Part shown: in pieces, positions 57,286-64,000 of the stretch
Position numbering within the stretch: position 1 is the first letter of the stretch
Layout: the number at the start of each line of letters is the position of its first letter
NCBI RefSeq assembly: GCF_003002065.1
Contig: NZ_PVZG01000019.1
Location: 62,001-126,000, forward strand
Length of the DNA: 64,000 nucleotides
DNA from: Pseudosporangium ferrugineum
GTDB lineage: Bacteria; Actinomycetota; Actinomycetes; Mycobacteriales; Micromonosporaceae
Direction of reading: 5' to 3'
Position numbers and translations under genes: made by a program
The notes under the pieces: model-generated
What the model was told of the DNA's origin: nothing
Database searches by the model: none
The model's input: the letters and a program-made list of their open reading frames with translations, nothing else

Positions 57286-58233
57286 ATGACAGTCACCGTG
57301 GAAGACGAGGCCGTGACCCGCGGGGCGGGGCGGCTCGCCGTCGAGCTCGACGGCGTGGTGAAGAGGTTCGGGTCGGTGACGGCGGTGGACGGGGTGAGTC
57401 TGCGGATCCGGCCGGGTGAGGTGGTGGCGTTGCTGGGCCCGAACGGGGCGGGCAAGACCAGCACGATCGACCTGCTGCTGGGCCTGTCGGCGCCGTCGGC
57501 GGGTGCGGTACGGGTGTACGGGCGGGCGCCGCGGGAGGCGGTGGCGCTGGGGCTGGTGTCGGCGGTGCTGCAGACGGGCGGGCTGCTGAAGGACTACACG
57601 GTCGAGGAGACGGTGCGGTTGACGGCGCTGGTGTTCGGGCGTCCGGTGGCGGCGGTGGACGAGGCGCTGCGGCGTGCCGGTATCGAGGACCTCCGCCGGC
57701 GGCTGGTGGGCAGGTGTTCGGGTGGGCAGCAGCAGCGGTTGCGGTTCGCGATGGCGTTGTTGCCGGATCCTGAGCTGTTGATCCTGGACGAGCCGACGAC
57801 GGGCATGGACGTGGGCGGGCGGCATGACTTCTGGTCGGCGATCCGCCGGGACGCGCGGTCGGGGCGCACGGTGATCTTCGCGACGCATTACCTGGAGGAG
57901 GCGGATGCGTACGCGGACCGGGTGGTGTTCGTGCGGCGGGGGCGGATCGTGGCGGACGGTACGGCGGCGCAGGTGAAGGCGCTGGCGTCGGGCCGTACGG
58001 TGCGGGCGACGCTGCCGGGTGCCGACGAGGGTGCGTTGCGGGCGTTGCCGGGGGTGGAGTCGGTGGAGGTGCGCGGCGACGCGGTGCTGGTGGCGGCGCG
58101 GGACACCGATGCGGTGGCGCGGCATCTGCTGACGGCGACGGCGGCGCGGGATCTGGAGATCACGTCGCGGAATCTGGAGCAGGCGTTCCTGGCGTTGACG
58201 GGCGACGACGAGGGTGTGGGGGCCGGGCGATGA
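57286..58233 (+). CDS. ABC-2 type exporter ATPase
   Basis: 315 aa from ATG 57286. Walker A LLGPNGAGKTSTIDLL, Q-loop VLQTGGLLKDYTVEETV, signature CSGGQQQRLRFAMALL, Walker B LLILDEPTTGMD, H-loop FATHYLEEADAYADR. The C-terminal ~80 residues match drug-exporter ATPases of the DrrA/YvfR type. It overlaps its permease by ATGA. First gene of a four-gene ABC plus two-component operon (57286-60762). Confidence 0.92.
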   Translation: MTVTVEDEAVTRGAGRLAVELDGVVKRFGSVTAVDGVSLRIRPGEVVALLGPNGAGKTSTIDLLLGLSAPSAGAVRVYGRAPREAVALGLVSAVLQTGGLLKDYTVEETVRLTALVFGRPVAAVDEALRRAGIEDLRRRLVGRCSGGQQQRLRFAMALLPDPELLILDEPTTGMDVGGRHDFWSAIRRDARSGRTVIFATHYLEEADAYADRVVFVRRGRIVADGTAAQVKALASGRTVRATLPGADEGALRALPGVESVEVRGDAVLVAARDTDAVARHLLTATAARDLEITSRNLEQAFLALTGDDEGVGAGR

Positions 58234-59006
58234 CGGTGGTGGCGCAGCGGAGGTTGCCGAGGCTGGGCGGTTTCTCGGCGGGGCTGGTGGCGCTGGAGTT
58301 GCGGCGCCTGGTGCGTAACCGGCGGACGGTGGTGATGACGCTGGTGCTGCCGGCGGTGTTCTACCTGGCGTTCGGCTCGTCGGCGGATTATCGGGCGGAG
58401 CGCGCCGGTGACGGCAACGTGGCCGGGTTCGTGCTGGTCAGCATGGCGGTGTACGGGGCGATGCTGGCGACCACGAGCGGCGGGGCGGTGGTGGCGGTGG
58501 AGCGTGCCGCGGGGTGGAGCCGGCAGTTGCGCCTGACGCCGTTGCGGCCGGTGGCGTACATCGCGGTGAAGCTGGTGCTGGCGATGGTGCTGGGTGCGGC
58601 GTCGGTGGCGATCGCGTTCGTGGTGGGTGCGGTGACGGGGGCGCAGTTGCCGGCGGCGGCGTGGGTGGAGTGCGGGGTGCTGGCGTGGTCGTGCGCGTTG
58701 GTGTTCGCGGCGTTCGGCCTGTTCATGGGCTATCTGTTGCCGACCGAGAACGTGATGCAGATTCTGAGTCCGGTGCTGGCGGTGTTGTCGTTCGCGGGTG
58801 GCCTGTTCGTGCCGGTAAATCAGCTGGGGGACACGTTCGCGACGGTCGCGCGGTTCACGCCGGTGTACGGGGTGGGGGAGATCGCCCGTTATCCGCTGGT
58901 GCATGACGGCGATCTGTGGCCGGCGGCGGCGAACGTGCTGGTGTGGACGGCGTTGTTCGGCTGGGGTGCGGTGTGGCGGTTCCGGCGTGACACGGCGCGG
59001 GTCTGA
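58230..59006 (+). CDS. ABC-2 type exporter permease
   Basis: 258 aa from ATG 58230. Six hydrophobic helices (VVMTLVLPAVFYLAFG, VLVSMAVYGAMLATTSGGAV, VLGAASVAIAFVVGAVTGA, VLAWSCALVFAAFGLFMGYL, ILSPVLAVLSFAGGLFVPVN, NVLVWTALFGWGAVW). The cytoplasmic motif ERAAGWSRQLRLTPLRPVAY is typical of ABC-2 permeases. It forms a pair with the preceding ATPase; the substrate (drug, lipid or peptide) is unknown. Confidence 0.92.
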   Translation: MTVVAQRRLPRLGGFSAGLVALELRRLVRNRRTVVMTLVLPAVFYLAFGSSADYRAERAGDGNVAGFVLVSMAVYGAMLATTSGGAVVAVERAAGWSRQLRLTPLRPVAYIAVKLVLAMVLGAASVAIAFVVGAVTGAQLPAAAWVECGVLAWSCALVFAAFGLFMGYLLPTENVMQILSPVLAVLSFAGGLFVPVNQLGDTFATVARFTPVYGVGEIARYPLVHDGDLWPAAANVLVWTALFGWGAVWRFRRDTARV

Positions 59007-59044
59007 GCGGCCGGTAGCGTCGGCGGCATGAGCGGGGGTGGGCG

Positions 59045-60154
59045 GTGCTGACCGGTGTCGCGGGCGGTCCGCCGCAGCGGCGGGGTGTGCGGTTCGGGTG
59101 GTTGTTCGCGGCGCTGTGGTTGTTCTATCTGAGCGAGAACCTGTCGGCGCTGCTGGATCGCCCGGCCGATTGGCAGCGCGGGGTGGGCCTGGCGGCGCTG
59201 GCGGGTTTCGCGGTGCTGTACCTGTCGATGCTGTGGTGGGTGGGCGGTCCCGGGCTGGTGGCGCGGCGGTCGGGGGGTTCGCTGCGGGCGTGGGCGGGGT
59301 TGCTGGGTCTGCTGGCGCTGGCGGCGTTGCAGGTGCCGGGGGCGAGTTTCCATGCGCTGACCTGCCTGGTGTACGTCGCGGCGGCGGGGATGGCGGTGCT
59401 GCCGTTGTGGCAGGCGGTGCCGTTCGCGCTGTGGCTGGTGCTGTGGGCGGAGGTGTCGGCGTGGCAGGTGCCGAGCTGGGAGGACAACGGGTACGGCCTG
59501 GCGGTGCTGCTGGGTTCGGCGGCGACGTGGGGGATGCGGCTGGCGGGGGAGCGGCAGGCCCGGTTGCGGCTGGCGCAGGAGGAGATGGCGGTGCAGAACG
59601 AGCGGGCGCGGATCGCCGCGGATCTGCACGACATCCTGGGGCATTCGCTGACGGTGGTGACGGTGAAGGCGGAGCTGGCGCAGCGGTTGCTGGACGTGGA
59701 TGTGGAGCGGGCGCGGGCGGAGCTGCGGGATCTGGAGGTGCTGGCCCGCGACGCGTTGTCGGATGTGCGGGCGACGGCGCTGGGGGTGCGGGGGATCTCG
59801 TTGCCGGGGGAGATCGCGGCGGCGCGGGAGGCGCTGGCGGCGGCGCATGTGGTGGCGGTGCTGCCGGGGGCGGCCGATGAGGTGCCGACGGGCCGGCGGG
59901 AGTTGTTCGCGTGGACGATCCGGGAGGCGGTGACGAACGTCGTGCGGCACAGCGGGGCGAGCCGGTGCGAGGTGCGGCTGGCGCCGGGCTGGGTGGAGAT
60001 CGTCGATGACGGTCCGGGTGACGGTGTGCCGGCGTCGGACGGTCAGGGTCTGGCGGGTCTGCGGCGGCGGGCGGAGGCGCTGGGTGCGCGGTTGACGGTG
60101 GGTGCGCGCGGCGACGGTCCGGGTTTCCGGGTACGGGTGGAGGTGCCGTCGTGA
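59045..60154 (+). CDS. DesK/NarX-type sensor histidine kinase
   Basis: 369 aa from GTG 59045. The N-terminal ~150 residues are 5-6 membrane helices, as in DesK-like sensors. HisKA_3 box ERARIAADLHDILGHSLTVV with the phospho-His. HATPase: WTIREAVTNVVRHSGASRCE (N box) and VEIVDDGPGDGVPASDGQGL, AGLRRRAEALGA (G boxes). Overlaps its regulator by GTGA. Linked with the ABC exporter, as in systems sensing envelope stress or drugs and inducing their own pump. Confidence 0.9.
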   Translation: MLTGVAGGPPQRRGVRFGWLFAALWLFYLSENLSALLDRPADWQRGVGLAALAGFAVLYLSMLWWVGGPGLVARRSGGSLRAWAGLLGLLALAALQVPGASFHALTCLVYVAAAGMAVLPLWQAVPFALWLVLWAEVSAWQVPSWEDNGYGLAVLLGSAATWGMRLAGERQARLRLAQEEMAVQNERARIAADLHDILGHSLTVVTVKAELAQRLLDVDVERARAELRDLEVLARDALSDVRATALGVRGISLPGEIAAAREALAAAHVVAVLPGAADEVPTGRRELFAWTIREAVTNVVRHSGASRCEVRLAPGWVEIVDDGPGDGVPASDGQGLAGLRRRAEALGARLTVGARGDGPGFRVRVEVPS

Positions 60155-60762
60155 TCCGGGTGTTGCTGGCCGACGATCAGGCGCTGGTGCGGGGTGCGAT
60201 GGCGGCGTTGCTGGACATGGAGCCGGATCTGCGGGTGGTGGCGGAGGTGGGCCGCGGTGACGAGGTGGTGGCGGCGGTCCGGGAGCACGGGGTGCAGGTG
60301 GCGTTGCTGGATGTGGAGATGCCGGGTCTGGACGGGGTGGCGGCGGCGCGGGAGTTGCGGCGGGCGGTGCCGGGGTGCCGGGTGCTGATGGTGACGACGT
60401 TCGGGCGGGCGGGGTATCTGCGGCAGGCGATGGCGGCGGGGGCGAGCGGGTTCGTCGTCAAGGACACTCCGGCGCGGCAGCTGGCGGATGCGGTGCGCCG
60501 GGTGCACGAGGGGTTGCGGGTGGTGGATCCGGCGTTGGCGGCGCAGTCGCTGGCGTACGGGGATTCGCCGTTGACCGAGCGGGAGACGGATGTGCTGCGG
60601 GTGGCGGTGGACGGCGGCACGGTCGCGGACATCGCTCGTGAGCTGCGTCTTTCCGAGGGAACGGTGCGTAATCATCTGTCGTCGGCGATCGGGAAGACGG
60701 GTGCGCGGACCCGGGCGGAGGCGGTGCGGCTGGCCCGTGATCACGGGTGGTTGCTGACCTGA
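60151..60762 (+). CDS. NarL/LuxR-family response regulator
   Basis: 203 aa from GTG 60151. Receiver domain: RVLLADDQALVRGAMAALLD, phospho-Asp in VALLDVEMPGLDG, Lys in GFVVKDTPA. C-terminal LuxR HTH: LTERETDVLRVAVDGGTVAD, IARELRLSEGTVRNHLSSAI, GKTGARTRAEAVRLA. Partner of the preceding kinase and likely activator of the ABC exporter operon. Confidence 0.92.
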   Translation: MIRVLLADDQALVRGAMAALLDMEPDLRVVAEVGRGDEVVAAVREHGVQVALLDVEMPGLDGVAAARELRRAVPGCRVLMVTTFGRAGYLRQAMAAGASGFVVKDTPARQLADAVRRVHEGLRVVDPALAAQSLAYGDSPLTERETDVLRVAVDGGTVADIARELRLSEGTVRNHLSSAIGKTGARTRAEAVRLARDHGWLLT

Positions 60763-60782
60763 GCGGACTTTAGCCTTTTCTC

Positions 60783-60826
60783 GGGTGCAACCGTCCGGCA
60801 ACCAAGCGTGACCTTCTGTTGCACCC
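60783..60826. promoter_or_regulatory. 9-bp inverted repeat upstream of the FliA-type sigma gene
   Basis: GGGTGCAAC (60783-60791) and GTTGCACCC (60818-60826), arms 26 nt apart. It starts 20 nt past the response-regulator stop, so it may end that operon or serve as an operator for the sigma gene. Confidence 0.45.
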
Positions 60827-60854
60827 AGCGCCACGAAAAGTTCCCCCTGTCAGC

Positions 60855-60870
60855 CGGTGAGCCGTCACCG
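60855..60870. promoter_or_regulatory. 16-bp dyad before the sigma gene
   Basis: CGGTGA-gccg-TCACCG, perfect 6-bp arms, 26 nt upstream of the ATG. Candidate repressor site. Confidence 0.4.
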
Positions 60871-60895
60871 GGCGACAGATACGAGGGGGAACACG

Positions 60896-61759
60896 ATGTC
60901 CGCGACGACCGCGCAGAAGCCTGTCAGCCGCGAGCTGGAGAACCTGATCCGGGAGAACATGCCGCTGGTGGGTCACGTGGTGCGGGAGATGCTCTTCAAG
61001 GTGCCGGCGCACGTGCACCGCGACGACCTGGCGTCGGCCGGGTACGCGGCGCTGGTGACCGCGGCGCGCGCGTTCGACGCGTCGCGGGGCATCCCGTTCG
61101 GCCGGTTCGCGGCGGTGCGGGTGCGCGGGGCGCTCCTGGACGAGCTGCGCAGCATGGACTGGGCGAGCCGGTCGGTGCGGGCCCGGGCCCGGCGTGCCGA
61201 CGTGGCGCGGCAGGACCTGACGGCGCAGCTGGGCCGCACGCCGACCCCGGCGGAGCTGGCGGAGCTGCTCGGTGTGGGGGTGGCGGAGCTGGCCACGGTC
61301 GACGACGACGTGCAGCGCGCGGCGGTGCTGTCGTTGCAGGGGTTCTCCGCCGGTGCGGCCGACGACATGGTGACCGAGGTGTCGCTGAACCCGGAGGAGA
61401 TGCTGCTGCACCGGGAGCGGATCGGCTACCTGCACGACGCGGTGGCGGTGCTGCCGGAGCGGCTGCGGTTCGTGGTGGAGGCGTCGTTCCTGCAGGAGCG
61501 GCCGCTGTCGGAGGTCGCCGCGGAGCTGGGCGTGACCGAGTCGCGGGTGTCGCAGCTGCGTACGGAGGCGCTGGCGCTGCTGCGGGACGGGCTGAGCACG
61601 CACATGGACGAGAAGGACACCGGCGGGGGCAAGGACGGCTGTGTGGCGCGGCGGCGGGCGGCGTACGCGGCCCAGATTGCCGGTCGCAGCACGATGGCGT
61701 CGCGGCTGGCCGTGACGGACGTGCAGGGCGTGAACCGCTCGGTGGCGTACGCCGCCTGA
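60896..61759 (+). CDS. fliA: FliA/WhiG-family sigma factor
   Basis: 287 aa from ATG 60896, with GAGGGGG upstream; an earlier ATG at 60857 has no RBS. Sigma-70 regions are visible. Region 2 runs from NMPLVGHVVREMLFKVPAHV through HRDDLASAGYAALVTAARAF to RFAAVRVRGALLDELRSMDW and SRSVRARARR. Region 3 is LGRTPTPAELAELLGV. Region 4 is ERPLSEVAAELGVTESRVSQ. DELR..DW..RSVR is the hallmark of FliA/WhiG sigma factors. In Actinoplanes such sigmas drive flagellar genes of zoospores; WhiG acts in sporulation. The ~45-residue basic C-terminal tail is unusual. Confidence 0.82.
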   Translation: MSATTAQKPVSRELENLIRENMPLVGHVVREMLFKVPAHVHRDDLASAGYAALVTAARAFDASRGIPFGRFAAVRVRGALLDELRSMDWASRSVRARARRADVARQDLTAQLGRTPTPAELAELLGVGVAELATVDDDVQRAAVLSLQGFSAGAADDMVTEVSLNPEEMLLHRERIGYLHDAVAVLPERLRFVVEASFLQERPLSEVAAELGVTESRVSQLRTEALALLRDGLSTHMDEKDTGGGKDGCVARRRAAYAAQIAGRSTMASRLAVTDVQGVNRSVAYAA

Positions 61760-61838
61760 GCGCCGGAGTCCGTCGCCGGAAATCGGTTGCCGGATTCCGT
61801 ACGCCGGGCCAGGGTGGAGCGCAGCAGCGCCGATCCCC

Positions 61839-61946
61839 GAGGAGCAGTCAGTCCCGTGTGATACCGACCCGATCCGCCACGCGCGCCCGCCGATCGCGGG
61901 CGTGCGGGCCGTCGTGTCCCATCGGTATCCGCCCTCGGAGGACCCC
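61839..61946 (+). promoter_or_regulatory. structured leader with start-stop uORF before the second ABC-F gene
   Basis: An RBS-like GAGGAG (61839-61844) precedes GTGTGA (61856-61861), a start codon directly followed by stop. The RNA can fold with an outer stem GATACCGA (61860-61867) / TCGGTATC (61922-61929). The inner 11-bp stem is CGCGCGCCCGC (61880-61890) / GCGGGCGTGCG (61896-61906) with one G-U pair. The ABC-F RBS GGAGGA follows at 61938. This layout fits ribosome-stalling attenuation known for antibiotic-inducible ABC-F genes. Confidence 0.5.
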
Positions 61947-63539
61947 TTGCTCAAGGCCGTCTCGATCAGCGCCGCCCACGACGGCGAACCCCTGTTCACC
62001 GGCGTCGATCTGGTGCTCGGCGCCGGCGACCGGGTCGGGGTCGTCGGTCCCAACGGCGCCGGGAAGACCACCCTGCTGCGGGTGCTCGCCGGGGAGTTGC
62101 CGCCGGCCGCCGGCACCGTCACCCGCGGTCCCGGCACCCGCGTCGGGTACGTGCCCCAGCAGCTCGCCGGGGCGCACGGCACCGTCGGCGCGTTCCTCAC
62201 CGCCGGGCTCGGCGAGCTGGCCGAGGTCACCGCACGGATGCGCCGGCTCGAGCGGGAGCTGGCGGACGGCGCCGACGTGCTCACCGCGTACGGTGAGGCC
62301 CAGGAGCGCTGGACCACCCTGCGGGGGTGGACCGCGCAGGCCCGGCTCGACGAGATCCGGTTGCGGCTGGACATCGCCGGCCTCGGCGACGACCGGCCGC
62401 TGACCTCGGTCAGCGGCGGCGAGCAGGCGCGGCTGCTGCTGGCCAGGGCCCTGCTGGACGCGCCGGACGTGCTGCTGCTCGACGAGCCCACGAACCATCT
62501 CGACGCCGAGGGGGCGGCCTGGCTGGCGCGGTGGCTGACCGGTTTCCCCGGCGGCGTGCTCACGGTCAGCCACGACCGGGCGTTCCTGGACACCGCCGTC
62601 GGCCACATCATCGAGCTCGACGGCATCCACGACACCCCGCAGGACTATCCCGGCGGGGGTTACCGGGCGTACCGGCGGGAGAAGACGCGGCGCTGGCAGA
62701 AGCTGCTGCTGGACCACGAGGCGCAGGAGAAGGACCGGCGCCGGTGGGAGGCCGACATCGCGCGGACCAAGGCCCAGTCGCTGTCGGTGGAGACCACCGT
62801 GCGTTCCGGCGTGGAGGCGCCGCACCTGCGGCGCATCGCCCGCAAGGTCGCGAAGAAGGCCAAGGTGCGTGAGCGGCGGCTGCGCCGGCAGATGGAGTCC
62901 GTACGGTGGATCAGCGAGCCGCGGACCCGCCCGCCGCTGGCGCTGGCGTTCCCCGGCGACGACGCGGAGCCGGGCGAGCCGCTGATCGGCGTACGGGACC
63001 TGACCGTGAAGCTGGGTGGGCGCACGGTGCTGGACAGCGTCGACGTGAGCGTGCGCCGCGGCGACCGGATCCTGATCACCGGGCGCAACGGCGCCGGCAA
63101 GACCACGCTGCTGCGGGCGGTGCGCGACGCGGCGGGCGTGCCGGTCGCGGTGCTGCCGCAGACCGATGCGGGCCTGCGCACGAAGGTCACCGTCGTGGAC
63201 CACTTCCGCTCCCAGGTTCCGGTGTACGCCGAGGACGCGGAGCGGTTGCTGGCGGCGCACCAGTTCGGCCCGGACCAGTGGGACGCGAGCCTGCGCGACC
63301 TGTCGGCGGGGGAGTTGCGGCGGCTGCTGCTGGCGGTGATGGTGAACAGCCCGGCGCGGGTGCTGTTGCTCGACGAGCCGACGAACTTCCTCGACTTCGA
63401 CGCGCTCGACGTGGTGGAGGAGGCGCTGCGGGCGTACCGGGGGACGCTGGTGACCGTCACCCACGACCGGTACTTCGCCGACGCGGTCGGGCACACCCGC
63501 ACCTGGCATGTCGCGGACGCGCGGGTGCACGTCAGCTGA
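61947..63539 (+). CDS. ABC-F family ATPase with TTG start
   Basis: 530 aa from TTG 61947, chosen because GGAGGA (61938-61943) sits at ideal distance and the protein then begins LKAVSISAAHDGE as family members do; GTG 61902 would lie inside the leader stem. Domain 1: Walker A GPNGAGKT, signature SVSGGEQARL, DEPTNHLDAEG. Domain 2: GRNGAGKT, LSAGELRRL, DEPTNFLDFD. The linker is Arg/Lys-rich (RRIARKVAKKAKVRERRLRR). No membrane segments. Acts at the ribosome; similar proteins in actinomycetes give induced resistance to ribosome-targeting antibiotics. Confidence 0.88.
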   Translation: MLKAVSISAAHDGEPLFTGVDLVLGAGDRVGVVGPNGAGKTTLLRVLAGELPPAAGTVTRGPGTRVGYVPQQLAGAHGTVGAFLTAGLGELAEVTARMRRLERELADGADVLTAYGEAQERWTTLRGWTAQARLDEIRLRLDIAGLGDDRPLTSVSGGEQARLLLARALLDAPDVLLLDEPTNHLDAEGAAWLARWLTGFPGGVLTVSHDRAFLDTAVGHIIELDGIHDTPQDYPGGGYRAYRREKTRRWQKLLLDHEAQEKDRRRWEADIARTKAQSLSVETTVRSGVEAPHLRRIARKVAKKAKVRERRLRRQMESVRWISEPRTRPPLALAFPGDDAEPGEPLIGVRDLTVKLGGRTVLDSVDVSVRRGDRILITGRNGAGKTTLLRAVRDAAGVPVAVLPQTDAGLRTKVTVVDHFRSQVPVYAEDAERLLAAHQFGPDQWDASLRDLSAGELRRLLLAVMVNSPARVLLLDEPTNFLDFDALDVVEEALRAYRGTLVTVTHDRYFADAVGHTRTWHVADARVHVS

Positions 63540-63543
63540 GATC

Positions 63544-64000
63544 ATGACGGGCATGTCCCTGGTACCCCATCAGCACGCCGGGACGGTCGCCGCCGTCGGC
63601 GGTGCCGAACAGGTCACCGAGTCGTGGCTGGCGAACCGGCGGTTGTCGGCGCACACGCGTGAGGCGTACCGGCGGGACGTGGGCGCGTGGCTGTCCTGGT
63701 GCGCCGGGCGCGACGTCGATCCGCTGCGGGCGTCGTTCCTGGACGTGAACGCGTACGCGCGTGGCCTGGAGGCCCGGGAGCTGGCACCGGCGACGGTGGC
63801 CCGCAAACTGTCCGGCCTGTCCAGCTGGTACGACTTCCTCGTCAAGCTGCGGGCGATCGACGCGAACCCGGTCGCCGGCGCGGACCGTCCGTACGTGTCG
63901 CGCGACCATTCCGCGACGGTGGGCCTCAGCCCGGAAGAGGTAGACGCGGTCCTCGCCGCCGCCGAGACGGACACCGGACCGGCGGCGTTGCGGCACCGCG
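63544..64000 (+). CDS. tyrosine recombinase/integrase, N-terminal part (runs off the window)
   Basis: Open from ATG 63544 (or 63553) to the window edge, 152 codons. The N-terminal SAM-like core-binding domain of phage integrases/XerC-D is clear: ESWLANRRLSAHTREAYRRD, VGAWLSWCAGRDVDPL, RELAPATVARKLSGLSSWYD, FLVKLRAIDANPVAG. It then enters LSPEEVDAVLAAAE, the start of the catalytic domain; the R-H-R-Y residues lie beyond the window. XerC/D or a mobile-element integrase cannot be separated yet. It begins four bases after the ABC-F stop. Confidence 0.82.
   Translation, partial: MTGMSLVPHQHAGTVAAVGGAEQVTESWLANRRLSAHTREAYRRDVGAWLSWCAGRDVDPLRASFLDVNAYARGLEARELAPATVARKLSGLSSWYDFLVKLRAIDANPVAGADRPYVSRDHSATVGLSPEEVDAVLAAAETDTGPAALRHR

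Noticed and set aside
1..64000. tRNA, rRNA or complete insertion sequence
   Set aside because: No cloverleaf, rRNA signature or intact transposase with terminal repeats was seen; only the ISL3 remnant at 50594-50905.

Overview
The window is uniformly very GC-rich (by eye well above 70 %), with strong G/C bias at third codon positions. GTG starts, 4-nt GTGA/ATGA overlaps and many probably leaderless genes are common. The gene set points to a filamentous actinomycete of the Micromonosporaceae (Actinoplanes-like). Indicators are the order pgsA2-like / DUF881 / sbp / DUF881 / gcvH / garA / ftsR / DUF151 / MerR, shared with Mycobacterium tuberculosis Rv1822-Rv1830, a divergent glgC / glgA(glgM) pair, DUF3152 and DUF5999 proteins, and a FliA/WhiG-type sigma factor such as spore- or zoospore-forming actinomycetes carry. 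The genus call is inference.

Layout. 1-4.5 kb: a partial Tat-exported protein, a PilZ protein, a deleted alpha/beta-hydrolase remnant, an erythromycin-esterase homologue divergent from a double-HTH MerR regulator, and an AraC regulator. 4.5-7.1 kb: glgC and glgA. 7-12.1 kb: FAD oxidoreductase, secreted GHL10 hydrolase, ABC-F protein, PhzF-like protein. 12.2-15.95 kb: MoxR-like AAA ATPase plus VWA protein, whose 3' end is repeated six times in a 53-bp array. 16.1-23 kb: the conserved envelope/regulatory block from the CDP-alcohol phosphatidyltransferase to the second MerR gene. 23-36 kb: frameshifted LysR and EamA exporter, two inverted DUF3152 lipoproteins, asnB, an OmpR-type two-component system, an orphan AbiEii-like nucleotidyltransferase, a secreted micropeptide and a Ski2-like helicase. 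36-42 kb: a P-loop protein without a normal start codon, a Tat-exported protein, and an aldo-keto reductase with two tandem nucleotidyltransferases. 42-50.5 kb: glycine-riboswitch-controlled gcvP, DUF5999, pabB, def, an APH-like kinase, a TetR/NAD(P)-binding divergent pair and a DinB protein. 50.5-56 kb: decayed ISL3 transposase, then a tightly overlapped NIS siderophore operon ending in a Nudix-APH chimera. 56-64 kb: epimerase, ABC exporter plus DesK/DesR-like pair, FliA-type sigma factor, a second ABC-F gene with a structured leader, and the start of a tyrosine recombinase.

How the genes work together. GlgC and GlgA/GlgM form one glycogen/maltosyl-phosphate module. GcvH and GcvP belong to the glycine cleavage system but are 22 kb apart, and only gcvP has the riboswitch. 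GarA (2-oxoglutarate metabolism switch) and FtsR (division regulator) sit with membrane proteins of the divisome region. The NIS synthetases and PLP decarboxylase should make a citrate/2-oxoglutarate-type siderophore, but no transporter is present. Unusual features of the DNA itself are many short GC-rich tandem arrays, several decayed or chimeric genes, structured mRNA leaders and a dispersed 24-nt motif.
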